Counted from the first letter of the stretch, positions 20,852-33,290 are shown. The stretch: DNA of 64,000 bases from Corallium rubrum (GCA_964035015.1 OZ036010.1:8270173-8334172), one strand, 5' to 3'. A program made the numbers and translations. Notes: a model not told the origin generated them from the letters alone.

Positions 20852-20982
20852 TATAGACCTGGAGCGAGTGGAATTCGATGAAATATTACCCCGAGGTATG
20901 ATATATCCCGAGGGCGAGGCCCGAGGGATATATCACCCCAAGGGGTAATATTTCATCGAATTCCCCGAGCGAAAGGTCTATA
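20852..20982. repeat. Long hairpin, 131 bp
   Basis: TATAGACCT...GGAATTCGATGAAATATTACCCC pairs with GGGGTAATATTTCATCGAATTCC...AGGTCTATA, and an inner GATATATCCCGAGGGCGAGG pairs with CCCGAGGGATATATC. The same GGGGTAATA / TATTACCCC words recur at 21300-21330, so the element may extend to about 21350. No gene is seen from 20105 to 21576. Confidence 0.85.
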
Positions 20983-21395
20983 AGTTATATATTATACCGA
21001 AACATATTAATCTTTCAAAAAAAGCTGAAATAATGTTAATAAAGTTCGCTTAGCTTAACTTTTGTCTGTTTCCATTCTGTTGTTGTCTCAAGGCTTCTGG
21101 ATGCATTGTTTGTTGCTTTCTTTGTATTCCCTGAATCCTTATTTTCTTGTAACCTACCAATCTTCTTGTCAACATCTGAATGTTCAGGCGAAACGTTTTC
21201 TTGTCTCGCCAAACTCCGCCATTATTGACAGCTTCGTTGAATCGTGCGTTCGTGGCGTTCACGCATCGTACACGAAGCATAACTATTATTCCCCGCTGCA
21301 GTGGGGAATATTACTTTTGAGGGGGTAATTCGATGATTAATTGACTGGTCACATGGTACAATCAAGCTTTCTGACTGGACAATTTACAGTTGAGG

Positions 21396-21399
<4 letters not shown>

Positions 21400-21464
<65 letters not shown>
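21400..21464. repeat. (AT)n microsatellite at edge of copy B
   Basis: AT run directly before the ACTTCTTCTTTTGC start of copy B; same junction type as 549-618 before copy C. Confidence 0.9.
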
Positions 21465-21465
<1 letters not shown>

Positions 21466-21576
21466 TTCTTCTTTTGCAACATCAGTTATAGCCATCGACA
21501 CCTTGACATGCATAACACGGCCATTTATATACGGGAGAAAATAAGTTGCGACTTAATTTGATGTCATAATGCTAAC

Positions 21577-21714
21577 CTCATCTTCAAGACGTTGAATCGT
21601 TGCCATGTAATCTCTTTTTATTCGTTCAGTTTCCTGCTGTGCTTTGTCGAGCATTTCCTGGATTTTAACCTTCTCTTCATTTTCACGGTGCAAATCATCT
21701 TCGTAACTCTTTAA
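21577..21714 (-). CDS. Coiled-coil exon, copy B (UBAN-like)
   Basis: 138 bp, phase 0, same acceptor and donor as copies A and C. 46 codons: three residues shorter than the others, deleted in frame near RDYMATIQRLEDE. No stop. That three copies with substitutions and a 9-bp net indel all stay open and keep splice sites argues for use as coding exons. It would follow exon 23523-23585. Confidence 0.65.
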
Positions 21715-23522
21715 CTGTTAGAAAATATAATAATAATATTATTAATAATAGTTCATGAAAATAATAGATCATATTAAAATAAATTTACAGTGCAACCATC
21801 AACCATGTGAAGACTTTTATTTCGCTGAACTTTTATCCAAGATTAAAGCTACTGTTACACGATGCGATTTTTCTTGCAATTTGCAACAAATAGCCTGAAT
21901 GTTGCAGGTTGCAAAAAAGAATTAGATCCCAAGGATAGTGCAAAGTTTCTAGTCAAAGATAATAACAATTTTTGCCACGTGTACGGACTGAGCTGCCAGC
22001 CCATTTTATTGAGCAAAGCCCAAGTTAATTTAATACAAGCCAAAACTCAGACAAACAACCCAAAATAGAATCTCGAGGGATTCTTAAAGAGTCATGGAAA
22101 AACTTGCCATGTTTCCTCATACACACGGGCAAATAAAACTTGTCAGGTTGAAAATTGCCAAAGAAAAATTGCCGTGTGAACTAGGCTTAACAGACACGAA
22201 CCAACCGAAGTCAACACTCTACAAACCGACTTCTTTCATTCTTGGTATATTAAGATATACAAGCTTATACACGTCTTTCAAGAAATATCCATAGATAAGG
22301 TACCGAACATGTGTGTTATCGCTTTTTAGGGCTTACGAGCTTTAAGCGACATAAATATTTGTCGTCTATGAAAGACAGACTGATACTAGTGTTTCACATT
22401 TTCACTGGTTTTAGCCTTTCAACTAGTATGTGTGTCGTTAAACCTGGTAAGTTTACCCCCCGGAAAGTTTACACTTTCTATGTATGTATCTATACTTTGC
22501 ACTAAAAACCACACTGCAACTTGCAACAAAGTTCACAAGTTGTTGAACGTGTAACACCCATCCTGCAACTTGCGAGTTTCTTTTTTCCATGCGTAAATTT
22601 GTTGCAAATTGCAAGAAAAAAAAATCGCATCGTATAACAGCACCTTTAATTAAGGGGCATCCTATTTAGGTCGCGAACACACTCGACGTATAAACAGCCA
22701 ATCTATAATAAGTCGCGACTTATTTTGGACTAGCTTTCAACCCTGTTATTTTTTAGTCGCGACTTACTTTGGTCACGAACAAATTGACCATTTATACAGA
22801 CCTACACGAGTGTGTTGCGACTTATTTTCTCCTGTTTAAATGGCCCCATTGTTCCTTTTAAAAGCACATCGTGGTATTATAAATTTAAGCAGTGCATGAC
22901 AATTATTACCAAAACCTCAAAATTCGAATAGAGTTACACGATCACCGAACCCAAACTGTTTGCAATTTCAGACTATACAAAATATAAATCATCAACTTAT
23001 TAACAACTATAAGAAACTTCAAAAAAGGACTATATAACTATTACCGCTTAGCACTACATCTCCGCTTTAATGATCCACAAACATGGAAATCAATATGCAT
23101 CAAATGCATCAAGACTCGTGATTTAACAAAATTGATATAGAAGGCGGTTCTCTAATGAAAATATTGTTGGCAATGTTCTTGCATAATCCTAAAGATGTTA
23201 TGGTAGTTAGTAGTCGTGCAAAGTTTTACTTCAAAATTTGTTGCAGAAAAGGTGATATTTTACGTGTAACGTTTGTATTTTGGAGCGCCGCCATTAAAGT
23301 GGCCGAGCTTTTTTTTGCCTGCATGGCCGGTGTCACAGGAAAATTGTCCTCCCTCCCCCCCCCCCTCCCCCCCCAAAAAAAAGTCTCCCGGGCCAAATGT
23401 TCTAGGCAATTTGTTCCCCCATATACTGTAATTTTATTTTTGTGACATAGTGACCCTTGACCCTTCAAACCTAATTTAATTTAGTTAATTATAATGAATA
23501 ATTTTCTCATTGTATTACTTAC

Positions 23523-23585
23523 AGATTCATTCAAAAGCGATACTTTTTTCTCCTCTTCTTTACACTTTTTTCTTTCCTCCAACGC
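23523..23585 (-). CDS. Short coiled-coil exon, copy B
   Basis: 63 bp, phase 0, acceptor AACCACTAG, donor TCT|GTAAGTAAT. 21 residues, ALEERKKCKEEEKKVSLLNE... Only this frame is open. It precedes exon 21577-21714 on the minus strand. Confidence 0.68.
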
Positions 23586-25579
23586 CTAGTGGTTAATATT
23601 ATACAGTAAGAACAGATTCAAACACAAAAACAAATATCTTACAATAAAGACAATTTACAATATAAATTAAAGTGTCTGTACAGTGGAAAATTCGTTGGCA
23701 TTTCTGTTGATTTAATAAACCAACAGAAATGGTGCAGGTATATATAAGCATGGCAGTAGGAGTAGAAGGAGCATGGTAGGAGCACTCACTTTTCAAGGGA
23801 ATATGGTGTATATTCTTGGTGCTATTAACTGTCAAAGTTTGCCATGGGTAGCTCGTTATTAGAAAAATTTCAGTAACAATGCTTTATGACGTACGCAGAT
23901 AAATAATTGAATAATGCTAAAATCTAGTGTTCTTAGGTTCTTACGCATAGTTGTCCATTTGCGTACGTCATAGTCACTAAAAACTCACATTTTCTCCAAA
24001 AACGAACTAGCCATAGCAAAATTTGATAGTTTATATGTGGCGCGAAAATTTATACCAGATACTTTTGAAATTTGCCGTGAATACGCCTACATATACATAC
24101 ATACATACATACATATTACATAGAGCCGCGGCTTTTTAAGTACTATTTAAAACATGAGCAGCAATGTTTTATCAGATTTAAAACCGAGTGTTTAAGATCT
24201 GATAAAACACGTACTGCGAATGTTTTAGATGGCTTCAAAAACTATCCATATAATAAGCTCATATATAAATCAATTTCGAAAATTGAAATTGTCTGAGCCG
24301 CAAAATCGAAGAAAAAGTTCATCGAAAATAGCGAGCGTGTCTCTATCACATATAGAGTCATGTCATGCACGGTCATGATTTTCCTTTGTGTTTTCTTATA
24401 ATTGTTATTGAGTTTTTGAAGAGAAATTTACAAATTAAATTCCAACGTGCCCGTGTCGAGGCATATCAAAGGCGCTTCAGGCAGCCGCCATATGACACAG
24501 TTCAGATCACGGATCACAGACCTAGATGTTGATTTTACAATGTTCCTCTGTTCATTAAGGGTGTTCGAACGTATTTCGTTGCAAGGCAACTGGTTGCTAA
24601 GGACATTACTTCCGGTCGGAGAAATCCTTTCACAAAAACATATTTTTGTACTTATACACTATGCTTATACACCGCAAAAAGGTATAAAATGATCACAAAA
24701 AAAACGAAAAAGCCGCACAAGTTTGTGAGAAAAGTACCAAAACAAAAGAAAACTATTCCTTTGCTGTAGAATGTCCTAGCAAAAACACTTGAAGAGTTGA
24801 AGAACTTCGGTACACAGACGGCGATAGATGGAAAAATAAACGAAGGACGTCGTCACGTCGATATATTTGGATTGAATGCCGGAATTTAGAAATCGGCAGA
24901 GCTGATGAACCATAAATCAAACATTCCGAAGACAGTGGACATCAACTTTTAACTTCGTATGTAGAACAAGACGACTTTTGGAGCATTCTTGGCTTGGAAC
25001 CACGGCTGAACTCGCAATTTAGCTGGCAAGCTCCGATCAGGCAGGAGGCAGGGAGGGCTCGCGCCTGATTCTTTCAGCTAGAGTTGAGTGGAATTGAGTC
25101 GCAAAAACATGAGCTCACAAGATTCCTATAATTTCCGCGAGTATTTATCGAATCGTTACTTTTCTTTCGTTTACACCTAGGGAAAACATGTCTCCCAAAA
25201 AGTACACATGTATTTTATGAATAAACCAAAAATGACAAAGATATTCTATATTTTGTTAAAAATACCCCTAAAGATTTGCTCAATTGAGAAACGCGCGCGT
25301 ACTTTTTTGCACATAACAATTCTGGTTCTAGTGAAACTTCTTTAGTGAGCAAAACGTTTAAGTTGACGGAAATTATAGGGTTTTTTCTTATCTCAATGAC
25401 GTCAGAATGACGTCACTGTATGACGTCATCAAACGAAAGAACTTCATTCATATATACTACGTGCAGAATATCTAGCATTTCTAGCGTGGGGATCAAATTT
25501 GTAAAGCTCTAGAAGCTCTGTGGTCAAATCAAGTTTTCCCTAGCAACGAGTCAAAATAAATATGTCTGAACACCCTTAA

Positions 25580-26090
25580 CCATATCCAGACTGGGAGGGG
25601 GGGGGGGGGAGTGCCCGCGCTGATTTTAAAAGTTAATATCTCCTAAACCAGAACAGGTATGGTTCTGAAATTTTATGACTTTTCCTAACTATGTATGGGC
25701 TTTATGTGTGGAAAATTTGGTGAAAAAATATTACGCCAAAAAAAAGTTACAGCGGAGTCGTGAACACCTGCCAACACTAAATTTCAGCAGATAATTTTTC
25801 ATATGTTTACTTTTATAATAGTTACAATAAAAGTAAGCACTTTTTAATAAAGAGAAACTATTTTTTTGATATACTACCTTTTTTATGTTAACAAAACAAT
25901 AAGAAAAAGAATTTTGGAAATTCTAAAAATCCGGGTTTTTTGCAATTAATGACGTCATAATGACGTCATAATTTGTTGCCATGACAACATAAGTGTAACA
26001 CATACTTGAACAAGGCATACCATCCACCTGTAAAAGTTTCGTCGGAATACACCAAATGGTTCAGGAGATATTGACCGCGGGCACTTTCCG
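25580..26090. mobile_element. TTAA MITE, copy 3, right end lost
   Basis: Left end follows TTAA at 25576-25579. The element runs to GGGCACTTTCCG and then switches to the foldback sequence, so its poly-C and right inverted repeat are gone. Confidence 0.85.
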
Positions 26091-27780
26091 AAAAAAAAGC
26101 ACAACAACACTATGTTTATATATTGTGAGAGAACTATAACCAAGCATGAAATTAATAATTGTTAGTTGTTTGCTGAACAAGCTGTGTTAGTTAGTAATAC
26201 TCAGAAAAACTCTGAAAAACTAACATCAAGCTGCAATTTCTGAAACTAACAAGCATGAAATTGTTTTCTGGCCCTGTTGTGTTTCAAGAGCCAAGCTAAA
26301 CTCGCTAAAATATACGGTAGTTTATACTTTAATATGGTAACAAAACAACGTGATTTGGAAAGTAAACGTTTTGAAAACGATATTAAAACGGAATAACGCT
26401 CTGTTCAAATACCTTCATTTTCTTGCCTGATGAACTCACTTGTTAAAAGAAAAATTTTTCTGGAAGCTTCAGTTTCAGCGACTTTTTACGGCCAAGAATG
26501 TTTTTCTTGTATTTGCTCTGAAACCATGAGGCAGACGGCTGAGGCGGTTGATTCTAGTAATGTTGAAGCGTTTTCCTAATAATATTCGCTGTTTTCGATG
26601 GTTATATAGAGTTCACTTCGTTATTGACATTCCCATCTTTAATGTTGAATTTGTCGGCAAAATAATTTTCGGATCACTTTCTCCCTCGTTTCGCTCGTCC
26701 GGCCCATCATGCAAGACATTATAAGGCGAAATGTGGTTGGTTGTTTATGAGTCTAGGGAAAAGTAGACGAAACGTGATTGGTAGTTGATTAATTTCGGGA
26801 GAATATGTATTCCTATCATAATTTCTTTTTACAAAATATGTTATTTTGTCGGTCATTTTATAAAAGAAATACCTAATGGGTTTCCATGTTTGTATAGCCA
26901 GATCCAAACAAGAGGGATGTTGCGAGACTTTCGCAAAGCGTAAAAATCACGAGCCGCTAGCTAGGCGAGTGTTTTTTAGCTTTCGAAAGTCGAGAAACAT
27001 CCCGAGTGTTTGGATCAGGCTATTTAAATCCAAACATGGAAACTCATTAGGTATTTCTTTTATAAAATTACCGATAATAAAATAACAGATTTTGTGAAGA
27101 AAAAAATGATAGGAATATCATCAACTACCAATCACGTTTCGTCTACTTTTCCCCAGACTCATAAACAACCAATCACATTTCGTCTTGTAACGTCTTGATG
27201 ACGAGCCGGACGAGCGAAACGAGAAAGAAAGTAATCCGAAAATTATTTTGCCGATAAATTCAACATTAAAGATGGGAATGTCAATAAAGAAGTGAACTTT
27301 GACCATCGAAAACAGCGAATATTTTTAGGAAAACCCTTCAAACATTACTAGAATCGACAGCCCCAGCCGTCTGCCTCATGGTTTCAGAGCAAATACAAGA
27401 AAAATATTCTTGGCCGTAAAAAGCCGCTGAAACTGAAGCTTCCGAAATAACATTTTCATCGGCCGGCAGATTTGGATTTTATGTCGAAAGATCTTGGCCT
27501 TGGGTATTTTACTTCCTATCGACAAAGCCTTTTTCTTTTACCAAGTGAGTTCATCAGGCAAGAAAATGAAAGGTCTTTGAACAGAATGTTATTCCGTTTT
27601 AATATCGTTTTCAAAACGTTTACTTTCCAAATCATGTTGTTTTGTTACAATATTAAAGTATAAACTACCGTATATTTTAGCGAGTTCAGCTTGGCTCTTG
27701 AAACACAACAGGGCCAGAAAACAATTTCAGACTTGGTTATAGTTCTCTCACAATATATAAACATAGTGTTGTTGTTTTTT
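26091..27780. mobile_element. Large foldback element, ~1.69 kb
   Basis: The ends AACAACACTATGTTTATATA (left) and TATATAAACATAGTGTTGTT (right) are inverse, and the pairing continues inward for about 0.8 kb: CCCTGTTGTGTTTCAAGAGCC, ATACGGTAGTTTATACTTTAA, TCTGCCTCATGGTTTCAGAG in both arms. The centre (26930-26970) carries a smaller palindrome around GATCCAAACA...TGTTTGGATC. No transposase is encoded; small frames in it are not coding. Possible relatives of the central part lie at 28049-28445. Confidence 0.85.
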
Positions 27781-28048
27781 AATGCCTTAAAAAGACTCAA
27801 AGACGGTGCTTTTTAACTTTAAGATTCGTTCAAGAAATTATTTGTTTGCTTGCAATCGGACATTTCGTTCTTCGCCCTCGCACTAGTTAAAAATTTTCCT
27901 GTTGAAGCCCTTACACATACCTATACCTACCAATAATATTTTAGTAATTCCAATGCCATTTTATTTGTGTCTGTACTAATAAAATTAGATTAAAGTCTAT
28001 AAAAGGCCTCACTCAAAATTGCTGCAAATTTCCGTGTTTGCATGGATT

Positions 28049-28214
28049 AAAGAAATACCAAATGGCTTTCCGCTGCGGGAAATTGCGAGACTGGAGAAAA
28101 GCATAACAAAATACGAGCCATAGGCGAGTGTTTTTAGCTTTTTGAAAGTCGAGCAATTTCCCAAGTGTTTGGATAAGAGTCTCCAAACACGGAAAACCCC
28201 ATTTGGCATTTCTT
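28049..28214. repeat. Foldback related to the 26.9-kb palindrome centre
   Basis: AAAGAAATACCAAATGG... is answered by CCATTTGGCATTTCTTT; the loop contains GCGAGACTGGAGAAAAGC, as in the centre of the 26091-27780 element. The gap 27781-28048 is plain AT-rich sequence without features. Confidence 0.7.
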
Positions 28215-28281
28215 TTATAAAATAATCACAAGTGAATATGATATACTGTCCGACATTTTCAAAAAATCGTTTTGGCGGGAA

Positions 28282-28445
28282 TTTTCCGTGTTTAGATACT
28301 CTGATCCAAACACGGCAATTGACCAATCAGGGCTCGCGTAGTATACATGTTATTTTATAAAGCCTGTTATAAAATAACATGTATACTACGCGAGCCCTGA
28401 TTGGTCAATTGCCATGTTTGGATCAGAGTATCTAAACACGGAAAA
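28282..28445. repeat. Nearly perfect palindrome
   Basis: TTTTCCGTGTTTAGATACTC...ATAAAATAACATGTATACTA-type arms of about 75 bp pair with almost no loop (AAAGCCTGTTATAAA at the centre, 28355). Such a sequence would cruciform readily. From 28446 to 29160 only repeat fragments are seen, including a TGTTGCAAC-rich stretch. Confidence 0.85.
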
Positions 28446-29160
28446 CCATTTGGTATTTCTTTAATAGCTTGCGTAAATATAAAGTGCCTATGAAACGAAA
28501 TTTCACTTCAGTTTTTTAAGATTGTATTTGGAAGAATACCTAAGATAATGAAAAGTGGGTTTTACATGCCTTTCAAATCTTATCCCATTCTAACCTGAGC
28601 GTCAGGCTCTCTTGGGGTTTGGCCATTCTTGAGTTATTGGCTATGTAATTTGAGCAATAACGTCACGTTGTATGTGGAAGAAAACGGAAAATCAGTTTCT
28701 TGAAGTTTCTTGTGTCTTCATGTTCCCTATTTCTAAACTGATTCCAGATTCACCCCTGACACAGGATTATATTGCTACTGACTTTGCCACCTAAAACTCT
28801 ACATTATACATGCTGACAGGGCTGCTGAAGAAATTGTGGGACTTGGGGCAAATTATCGATTTGGGGGCCCCTGATGCCCTGATGTTACTGATCTTTACGC
28901 TTTCTGGGCTTCGTGTTTTCTTAAGGTGAGATAATACGAGCAACAAATCGCTGCAACATTGTTGCATTGCAAGTCGAAAAGCGTTGTTGCACATATTACC
29001 ACCCACGTTAAAAATTGTCATGTTTTTGTTGCAAGTATCATTGTTGCAAGTTGAATCATAGTTGAAACAGCATGTTGCAGCATGTAGAACTGTAGTTTAC
29101 TTTTTTCAACAATTTTGTTCAACTTGCAACAAAATCATTGTTGCATCAGGTGGCTGGTAA

Positions 29161-30540
29161 CAGAGTCCGAATTAGCGCTCAAAAGCAGCTTCGCAATTTT
29201 TTTGAAAGATCTCTCGTTAGAATACACATTTTACCCCCCCCCCCCCCCCCCCCTCTGAGAGTATGAATTTTCAGAACGTCACAAAAGCGAATGTGCATGC
29301 AGTGATTTTGCGCTGGATAATTAACAGGCCTTTTTGTAAAGAAAACTGCACGTATGCGGTGCACGCGTAAAATCGCGTAAATAACTTTGCGCATGCGAAT
29401 CGCACAAACTAATCAGTTGACACGGTGGTATGAACGGCAACCTAACTTTTATATTCTCTATACATCTGTGTTGTCCTTTTTTAAACGAAAAGAAAGCTGC
29501 ATTGCTTGATATCCATTGTGAGATGTTATCTTCCGCTTAACGTGTTAGTTTAGTTGTAAAACGTAAAACCTACATGTACTATGCTGTGAAAACTTACTTT
29601 ACGCTGGAAGACGATATACTTCTGTTGCAAGACTTTACGTTGCGAGACCTTACTTTGCATTGTGAGACCTTACGTGACATTGTGAGACTTTACGTTACAT
29701 TGTGAAACTTTACGTTATGTTGTGAGATCTTACGTTACATTGTGAGACTTTACGTTACATTGTGAAACTTTACGTTATGTTGTGAGATCTTAGGTTAGGC
29801 CGGTTTTCCACAGGCGAATTTTGTCGCGTGAAGCGACCTTTTTCTTTTGTCTTATAAGCTCTCCAGTGGAACTAATTAGAAATCTATTCCAATCTAATAG
29901 AAATGTCGCCTCGCGTGACAAAATTCGCCAGTGGAAAACCGGCTTTACGTTGTGAGATGTGACATTGCTGAAACTTCCACACATTTTCAAATGAACAATT
30001 GAACATGGCTTTTCACACCTGCGATTTAAACTTGTCTCCAAGCATCTAAATATCCAGCGATTGATTGAACTCTTGTCGAAAACTCCTCGCAGACAGAACA
30101 TCTTAATTTCTCAACCTTTTTACCATCTCCACTAACATTTTTACAGTATTAAGGTAACGTTCAAATCACATTCCAACTTTTCACATTTAGCCGTATCGGA
30201 TACACCTTTACCCATATGGGATATACGCTTTAAACAGTGAGCCGAATGATCAAACCATGAAATGGTGTTATCACGTTTGAAGTGTGATCTTTTTTTACAT
30301 GCGAGATGACAGCTGCAAAGCCTAAACTTCCCGAAACTCAAAGGCAAGATTTCGTCGTGCGTGTATCTGGCCTGGTGATTTGGTGACGCGCGTGACACAG
30401 CAATTTCGCGAAATATATAAAAAACAGAACAGCATCGCGAAATGAGCTTCGCAACTTTCAGAAAAATTGCTTCGCAGATTTTCGCCATTTTTAAAATCGC
30501 TTCGCAATTTGCGATTTGCGCAGCGCTAATTCAGACTCTG
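29161..30540. mobile_element. 1.38-kb transposon with 5-bp TSD
   Basis: Ends CAGAGTCCGAATTAGCGCT and AGCGCTAATTCAGACTCTG are inverted repeats with one or two differences. GGTAA is present at 29156-29160 and again at 30541-30545, a perfect 5-bp target duplication. Sub-terminal GCTTCGCAATTTT words are at both ends. Inside are a C17 tract, TTGTGAGACTTTACGTTACA minisatellite units (29620-29790) and a nested MITE (29795-29946). No transposase gene found, so non-autonomous. Confidence 0.85.
29795..29946. mobile_element. MITE family M2, copy 1
   Basis: Inverted ends AGGCCGGTTTTCCAC / GTGGAAAACCGGCTT, core GTCGCGTGAAGCGAC, TTA target. Nested in the 29161-30540 transposon. A second copy is at 56528-56683. 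Confidence 0.85.
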
Positions 30541-30641
30541 GGTAATACGTGCAACAACGCTTTTCAACTTGCAAGGCAACAAAGTTGCCCCCTCTCAGTA
30601 GCCCTACACGCTTAGTAAGATTTTTGCTGTATTAAACTTAC

Positions 30642-30746
30642 ATGTCTTTTCCAATGTGCCACTCCATTCTCCAATCCTTCGCACTTCTCACATTTACATA
30701 ATTCAGCATTGTCTATTTCCTCTTCGACATTTGGATTATCCAATAC
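30642..30746 (-). CDS. Cys-rich exon of the minus-strand gene
   Basis: 105 bp, phase 0, acceptor TATACTAATAG, donor CAT|GTAAGTTT (consensus). 35 codons: VLDNPNVEEEIDNAELCKC then EKCEGLENGVAHWKRH. The other two frames have stops. The C-x-C-x2-C cluster and terminal W-x-x-H may bind metal with neighbouring exons, but no named domain is recognised. It lies between exon 32149-32238 and exon 23523-23585 on the same strand, all in the same phase. Confidence 0.6.
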
Positions 30747-31239
30747 CTATTAGTATAATACATATACATGAGTATAGAAGGCACTCTGCGCAATTGCATA
30801 CAAGCACCTCTACCAGTGGGTTATTAGCCAGGCCCACTGGGGATGTTTATAGTTAGGTGAGCCAATCCTACTGTAATCACCTGAACTAGTTATATATACA
30901 GTACATGTATGAAAAGATTGATTCAGCTATCACTCCTTATTTCCACTTGTACTGTATTATGCAAAAGTAAATAATACATCCCCCTAATGGTCATAATTAT
31001 GAACACTGACTTGATCATGTTGGATATATTATATATTACACGTACAGCGTGACATGTCATATTGTAAAACATACGATTTGTAACAAGCCTGCAATTTTTT
31101 TTGTGTGTGGGAGGGGGGGGGGGGAGGGGGGGAGGGGGGAGATGTACTCCCATATATCAGCTATACGGCTCAAAATTAAATCTGAAAGAGTACTCCCCAG
31201 GTTGTTATTACTAAATAAAGAGTACAATAAAATAAAATA

Positions 31240-31620
31240 GTATTCTAGAAAGTATGAGATTTCAAAAATTTCCACAGTGCAAGTAAGTGACTTCTGTCAT
31301 GTTGAACTGCATTGCTTCTCAGCATGAGGAAATTATGCATTCATAACAAGAGTTTGGTAATAATTAACCACAAGATAATTGCACTGATTACAGATCTAAA
31401 TAAGAACATGCTCTAGCAAAAAGGCTTTCATTAACTATTAAGACATTAAATTATTTGTTATTTGTAATTATAACTAATATTTATAAGAACTGACAAGCAG
31501 CTAAAGAATGTGTGAAGAAACCAGTATTAAAAGGTGCAGGATTGCAGAATAGACAGTTGCTTCTCAAGTCGGCTTGCACATGAATTGTCCCCTGAACTGG
31601 CAGCGCTGTAGTTGCTCAAT
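31240..31620. repeat. Direct repeat R1, copy 1
   Basis: ATGAGATTTCAAAAATTTCC...GTGTGAAGAAA.C..TATTAAAAGG...TTGCTTCTCAAGTC.GCTTGC repeats at 32885-33290, with several small indels. It lies within an intron of the minus-strand gene. No coding content; 30747-32148 otherwise holds a G-rich tract at 31105-31140. Confidence 0.8.
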
Positions 31621-32148
31621 GCATTATTTAGGTCTGCTGCCTTGCTTGATCACTGATCACTGAAGTAGCAAAAATCATTAAAATTTTATTTGAAGAAATC
31701 ACATGGGTCATAAAACTTGTTAATATGCAACATTGTAGAGACTTATTGAATTGATATTTAAAGCTGACATTTTTCACCACTGTGGGTTCACTGATAGCCC
31801 AGTGTTAGTTAAAAGAAAGACAACATATAATATTTTTATGTAGATCAGATACAAACTAATTTACACTACATGTGGCTGGTCACTTGCACATAATTGTCAA
31901 ATGCACAAGAATTGCCTTAACCCTGATCTGTAAACGAACCTACAGATCCTCTGTCTGGCTTCTTGTTGGAGGCTGGTTAAATGGGGAGATGTGTATGACA
32001 GGAAAGTTCTAAGCATAGCTTGGGTGGCCATGTTGCAAAATATGTAATTAAATGCCTCAAATATGATAGTATTATAATAAATTACAGTATACAGTACATG
32101 ACATGGCTTATTATTAACACTAATGATAAAATATACTGTTTTGCTAAC

Positions 32149-32238
32149 CTGAATTCTTTCATTTTGTTGCTCTGGTTTGTCAACCAACTTTTCGGATTTA
32201 GCCAGGGGTTCGCGTTCCACACAACCATCTTTGTAACT
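32149..32238 (-). CDS. Divergent SYKD exon of the minus-strand gene
   Basis: 90 bp, phase 0: acceptor TTCTTAATTAAAG before AGTTACAAAGATGG, donor CAG|GTTAGC. 30 codons, SYKDGCVEREPLAKSEKLVD... It shares the SYKD start, the E-x-E run and the same GTTAGC donor with the three UBAN-like exons, so it is probably an older duplicate of the same exon. It lies downstream of exon 37748-37843. Confidence 0.6.
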
Positions 32239-32884
32239 CTTTAATTAAGAAAAATATACAATTGTAATGTTCAAAATGTTAAAAAAACACACCTGAATAT
32301 CAATGAATTTCATCTAATTGCAACACAATTGTGTCAATTAGATCTTCAAAGTATAAATACTGTACATGTACATGTACATGTATCTTACTGTATTATATAC
32401 ACCATTAAGGATCCAAATAAGCAACCCAATACTCCATCTTTCATGTGACTGAGAATCAGATACCATAGAATGTGGGTGCTGTCATGTGACAGGGGTCCAA
32501 TTGAAATCATATATTGCCCTTATAAATTCACCATTTTAGATTTTGCATGTAGTTGGAAAGAGGGTCAATGTCACCACAGCATTTTGTCCTCTCAAAAATA
32601 TTTTGAAAAATATAAATCCATTGTCCACTAACTTCACTTGGTCACCAACTGCTACTGCGTTAAAAACTAGTATCAAAACGTCCTAGGGTGAGTTAATCCC
32701 TTTGCCATAAATTAGCCATTTGACTTCTTAATTAGTGGGGTAACTTTTCTGACTGACAAGAGATAGGAGCCCGTATTCTACAGTCTATTATTCCTATGGC
32801 GCAGAAACATGTATCTCCTGCATGCAGGCTGTAGCCTTGTTCTCACACTTATATCTCCTGCATGCAGGCTACAGTATAGCCTAC

Positions 32885-33290
32885 AATCTTGGAATGAGAT
32901 TTCAAAAATTTCCACAGTAAGCAATTTTTGTTGCGTTGAAGCAGTGTGCTTCTCAATATGAGGTAATTACACATTCATAACAAGAGGATAATAATTAACC
33001 ACAGGATAAATGAACATTCATCAATAGTAGTCTGACTAGTCTCGCACGCTTGCATGTACTGATTACAGATCTAATAAAATTAATAAGAACGTGCTCTACA
33101 AAAAAGACTTTTATTAAGACATTTGTTATTAATTTTGTAACTATAACTAATATAAGAACCAACAAGTGGCTAAAGAATGTGTGAAGAAAGCACTATTAAA
33201 AGGCACTGGATTGCAGAATACTGACAGTTGTCTAAAAACAGTGTAAAACCAAATGCTGTTGCTTCTCAAGTCAGCTTGCACATGAATGCA
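32885..33290. repeat. Direct repeat R1, copy 2
   Basis: Second copy of 31240-31620, carrying an extra ~50 bp near 33020 and 33235. The two copies bracket the exon 32149-32238, consistent with a local duplication that included it. Confidence 0.8.

Larger units (their letters stand above)
21465..26090. repeat. Copy B of the duplicated locus
   Basis: Matches copy A throughout and copy C at its left part. It keeps the LINE-free site and a complete inner MITE (about 21848-22655) with ends GCTACTGTTACACGATGCGA / TCGCATCGTATAACAGCACC. Homology to copy A ends inside the TTAA MITE where the 26091-27780 foldback begins. Apart from the exons, 21715-23522 and 23586-25579 hold no coding sequence. Confidence 0.9.
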
